Positions 61,102 to 64,000 of a stretch of DNA of 64,000 nucleotides are shown one piece after another. The position numbers and the translations under genes are program-made. The notes beneath the pieces were generated by a model. That model had not been told where the DNA came from. It saw only the letters and a program-made list of their open reading frames with translations, and searched no databases. Source of the DNA: Uloborus plumipes (Eukaryota; Arthropoda; Arachnida; Araneae; Uloboridae); contig JAXGGA010002211.1 of assembly GCA_038373865.1 (NCBI GenBank), positions 1 to 64,000 of the forward strand, in the 5' to 3' direction. The first letter of the stretch is position 1; the number at the start of each line of letters is the position of its first letter.

Positions 61102-61147
61102 CTAGTTCTTCTTTGGTCTTGAAGAGTCCAGACCAAGTAAAAATTAG
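61102..61147 (-). CDS. possible upstream exon of the unidentified gene
   Basis: A 46-base minus-strand exon candidate encodes LIFTWSGLFKTKEEL plus one base that completes GCT (Ala) with exon 60690-60808. The donor is GTAATT. The acceptor ('gtaagaaatag') has a poor pyrimidine tract. An in-frame stop lies just upstream, so the exon can only begin here. Phase agreement supports it, but the weak acceptor leaves real doubt. Confidence 0.42.
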
Positions 61148-61215
61148 CTATTTCTTACACAACTTCATAACGAAATTCAAGCAAAAATAACACCAAACAA
61201 AAGTTTACTTTTACC

Positions 61216-61341
61216 TTAATCAAGTTCTTTACAAAATCGAGTTATGAGTTGTAACTTAATTTGTTGTCGATTAGGAAGATTTTTCAAAGAACGATAATAG
61301 AGTAGCATGAACACTAGCATTGGAATAATTAAATCACCAAA
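61216..61341 (-). CDS. possible exon with BESS-like segment
   Basis: A minus-strand open stretch encodes a protein-like run, MLLYYRSLKNLPNRQQIKLQ followed by LITRFCKELD and a TAA. The spacing of hydrophobic residues around SLKNLPNRQQIK recalls the BESS motif of MADF-BESS transcription factors. A possible acceptor is 'attccaatgctag' (ending about 61314). The exon could end at an internal GTAAAG donor ahead of the stop, in phase with exon 60690-60808 while skipping exon 61102-61147, or at the TAA as a terminal exon. It may also be chance. Confidence 0.25.
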   Translation of the reverse strand, partial: FGDLIIPMLVFMLLYYRSLKNLPNRQQIKLQLITRFCKELD

Positions 61342-64000
61342 CAATCACCAATAAAAGACAAACATAATCAGGGATTTAATTTCTACGAATTGCAAGAACC
61401 ATTTCTGCCATCAGAAATTATTATATGTAAATAGTTTAAACTCTATAGGATATGTAAAAAGCTACAGAAAATTTAAAAAGAGCACAAGAGCTAAGTTTCT
61501 GAGAGCTCTCATGCAAATTCAACCTCAAGCAGTGCTCAAAATAATTAGTTGTCTGCTTGTCCGAGACCAGGAACAGTTGCTTTGGACTCCAGTGAAATGG
61601 AATTCGGTAGTTCGTGGGACCAGTGGTCCAACTTCATATTTTCATTTAAAAAATTTTATTCTTGCACTAACATAATTTTTTAACAATGATAAAAGGGCTT
61701 TGAACCAATGATTCATTGAAACTAGATTGCAAACACATAAATCTTCCTACAATCAATTTTTCGAAAATTTGAAGCTAAAAAACAAACTTAAAGATTTTCT
61801 AAAGTAACTAAATAAATTGTAAACATATTTAGTGCTTAAATAAGAAGGTGCCAAAATTTGGTGCAATAAAGTGCAAATAGAAATTTGAGCAACCGAAACA
61901 AATTTTCGATTTAGAAAGATGCTTAATTTTCAACTTCAATTACTATACATTAAAACTTCTATGCATGCTTCAGGTTGGACGTTACACAGATGCTCATAGC
62001 ATTCCTAAATATTTAAGATGAACAGAAGAGACATGATGAAGGTAAAATGAGGGTTTCACCAAACTGTCTTACATTTAAAAAAAAAGTCAAATAAATATAA
62101 TTTAAATAAAAGAATCAAAACATGTCCATGAAAGTCTTTTGCATTAGTTCCCCTTTTTTCAATTGTTTTTTCTTTTTTTACAAAAAAAAAAAAAAAAATC
62201 ATAATTAGTTTTTAAATGTCAAACAGCTATCACTAAATGAATACATTTTGAAATGGACAGTTCATTGCAACAGAAAAGTTACTTTGCTTATTAAATCTTT
62301 TCATTACAAATGCGTGACATTTCATACATTATGCTTAAACATATATTTAGCTGTTGCTATCAAATGTCCAAAAGAAAACTAGTGTTGGAAATCAGAGCAA
62401 CAAAGTTAAGCAACTATGGCATCTAACTGCATTTCTTGGTCAGAATTTTTTTTTTTTTTGTGTGTTAAGATCCTCATACAAAATAATAGATTCTTATTCT
62501 TGTATAAATTTCCCGAAGTAAAATAATAGTAATTCAAGTTGATCATTTTGTAAGAGCAATAGAAAAACACAGGAACAAGAAAGGAAAGTAGAAGACAAAA
62601 TGTGCTCTTAAAGTACAGGGTTCATATTCATGGCATTAGGACATTTTTCTTAGAGATATTTTTTTCAGAAGGAGCTATGGCTTAAATTGTGGGGCGTGAC
62701 CATGTTAAATTTTAGTCTTTTTTTCTGTGGTCAAAAGAGAAAAATTTCTGAGTATCAAGGGCAGGGGGAATATCCCCAAATCTCCTTTGATCATTGGCTG
62801 TCCCCCCTTGCTGCAAACTCCACTTCACCCCCTATTCCTTAGAACATTTTCTTCAGTCATTAGTGCTTCTACTCAGCCATTAAATTTTTCTAAACGATTA
62901 TCAGAGAATTTTACTTTCTGTCATTGAAGATTTATGACAGTACAACTATTTAACTTTAATTATTTCCAGAATTTCATGAAATGTTTCTTATCTCCCACCA
63001 TAACTGTTCTAAATATCTTATGCCTATAAGCACATGCTATTTATAAATGTATCTTTACCTATTGAAGTAAGAGTAGAAGCACCAAAAACTTATAAGAATT
63101 AAACGATTAAAAAAATATTATCAAAGAACAAATAAGCAAAAATATTGATTACACCTGAGGCAGAGTTACAAGGAACACAATCATAAATCAGCAAATTTAT
63201 CAAAGCATAAAGATGCGAGCTTCAAGATGAAAATCATCAAAGTAAATCATTTTTTTGGTTTTACTCGGGGTTTTCATACATAATGATGCTTACATCTATA
63301 TGCAATAATATTACAGTTTTATAAAGCTGAAAATCATGCTTTTGTAGCAATATGAGCTAAAAAATAAAAAAAAACCTATCTTTGAATGTAAAATATGTTC
63401 AGCAGGGAGAGGATATCCCACAACTCAGTATAACTCAATTTTTTGAATGAGCTTCATATCAGAAGGTAATTGACCAAACAATAAACTTTACTGTAAGAAA
63501 AAAAAAGTAGTATTTGCATGGATTGCTCTTTATTTAAATTTCCACAAGGATTCTACACCAATGAATAACTAGCTCACTAGGAGAATCCCTATATAACTCT
63601 TTCTCTTTCTCTGATACTAAAACCCCATTGTTTTCAGAATGTTGAAGTTAATTGTTTAATCAATTATTTAGGTCCAATTTTAAGCTCATTCAAAAAATCA
63701 AGTTATACTTAGTTGTGGGACATCTTCTCACAGCTGAATATATTTTACAAATAAAAATTATTTTTTACTTTTTTGTTCATATTTCTACAAAAGCGAGTAT
63801 TTTGAGCTTTTTAAAACAGTAATTTCATTTATTTTTTTCTCTTTTTTAGTCTCATTTGTTTCATGGAATTTTTTAAAAAACAGGATTCAAAATGTTCTAG
63901 TTTATAAAATTTTACAAAACAACTAAAAAGACTCGGGTGAGATTCAAAACTGAAACATAGCAGTCGAACTGGATGAGGAAAAAGCTTCTGTGCCAATCAA
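61342..64000. other. no gene recognised
   Basis: A/T-rich DNA with scattered homopolymers (A run at about 62183, T run at about 62448). It is probably further intron of the minus-strand gene, or upstream sequence, but no exon with good splice sites and phase was found. Confidence 0.4.

Noticed and set aside
63050..63090. Further upstream exon of the minus-strand gene (donor-like 'gtaaag' near 63058)
   Set aside because: The only phase that fits the next exon reads into a stop, and the acceptor is weak.

Overview
The window is eukaryotic, AT-rich, non-coding-dominated DNA. The type of Tc1 transposon, short exons split by kilobase introns, a tRNA-derived SINE and dense hAT-type miniature elements suggest an arthropod, possibly a chelicerate or insect. 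That placement is inference. No rRNA, canonical tRNA, operon or CRISPR is visible. Almost all longer open frames are chance or repeat-derived. The only full-length conserved protein is a transposase.

Region 1-24 kb: gene-free DNA with a few more complex unique patches (about 200-640, 5400-5680, 10440-11000) and many repeats. These are diverged tandem and dispersed repeats, a 1.94 kb TA-flanked element carrying an iterated 'taagtgcgtacc'-like motif with a SINE inside it (12871-14814), a 0.67 kb palindrome (15100-15770), a pogo-like MITE (17845-18026), a ~270-bp tandem array (18360-19195), and a 688-bp hAT element with a perfect 8-bp target duplication (22654-23341).

Region 24-31 kb: one large composite (24009-30617). 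It has ~0.95 kb inverted arms and an internal array of twelve ~170-bp monomers, most carrying a CRE palindrome (TGACGTCA or a one- or two-base variant) two bases before an AAAATGGC (YY1/Pho-type) core. A 2.4 kb hAT element with an 8-bp target duplication is nested in its centre. This is the most unusual object in the window.

Region 31-42.6 kb: segmental duplications (31525-32700; a 1039-bp near-identical tandem pair at 35174-37262), a fold-back element with a SINE in its loop (34183-34669), a GGCGACATTTT-type minisatellite, several TIR elements and two long hairpins.

Region 42.6-61.2 kb: the 3' end of an unidentified protein-coding gene on the minus strand. Three or four phase-compatible exons (61147-61102, 60808-60690, 54980-54913, 49114-48937) encode a Lys/Arg-tailed C terminus. 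The last intron holds a nested stack: a Tc1-type transposon with an intact 348-residue DD36E-spaced transposase, split by a 3.4 kb hAT element (8-bp target duplication), itself carrying a ~0.93 kb third TIR element. From 61.2 kb to the end there is no confident gene, only one possible extra exon near 61216-61341.
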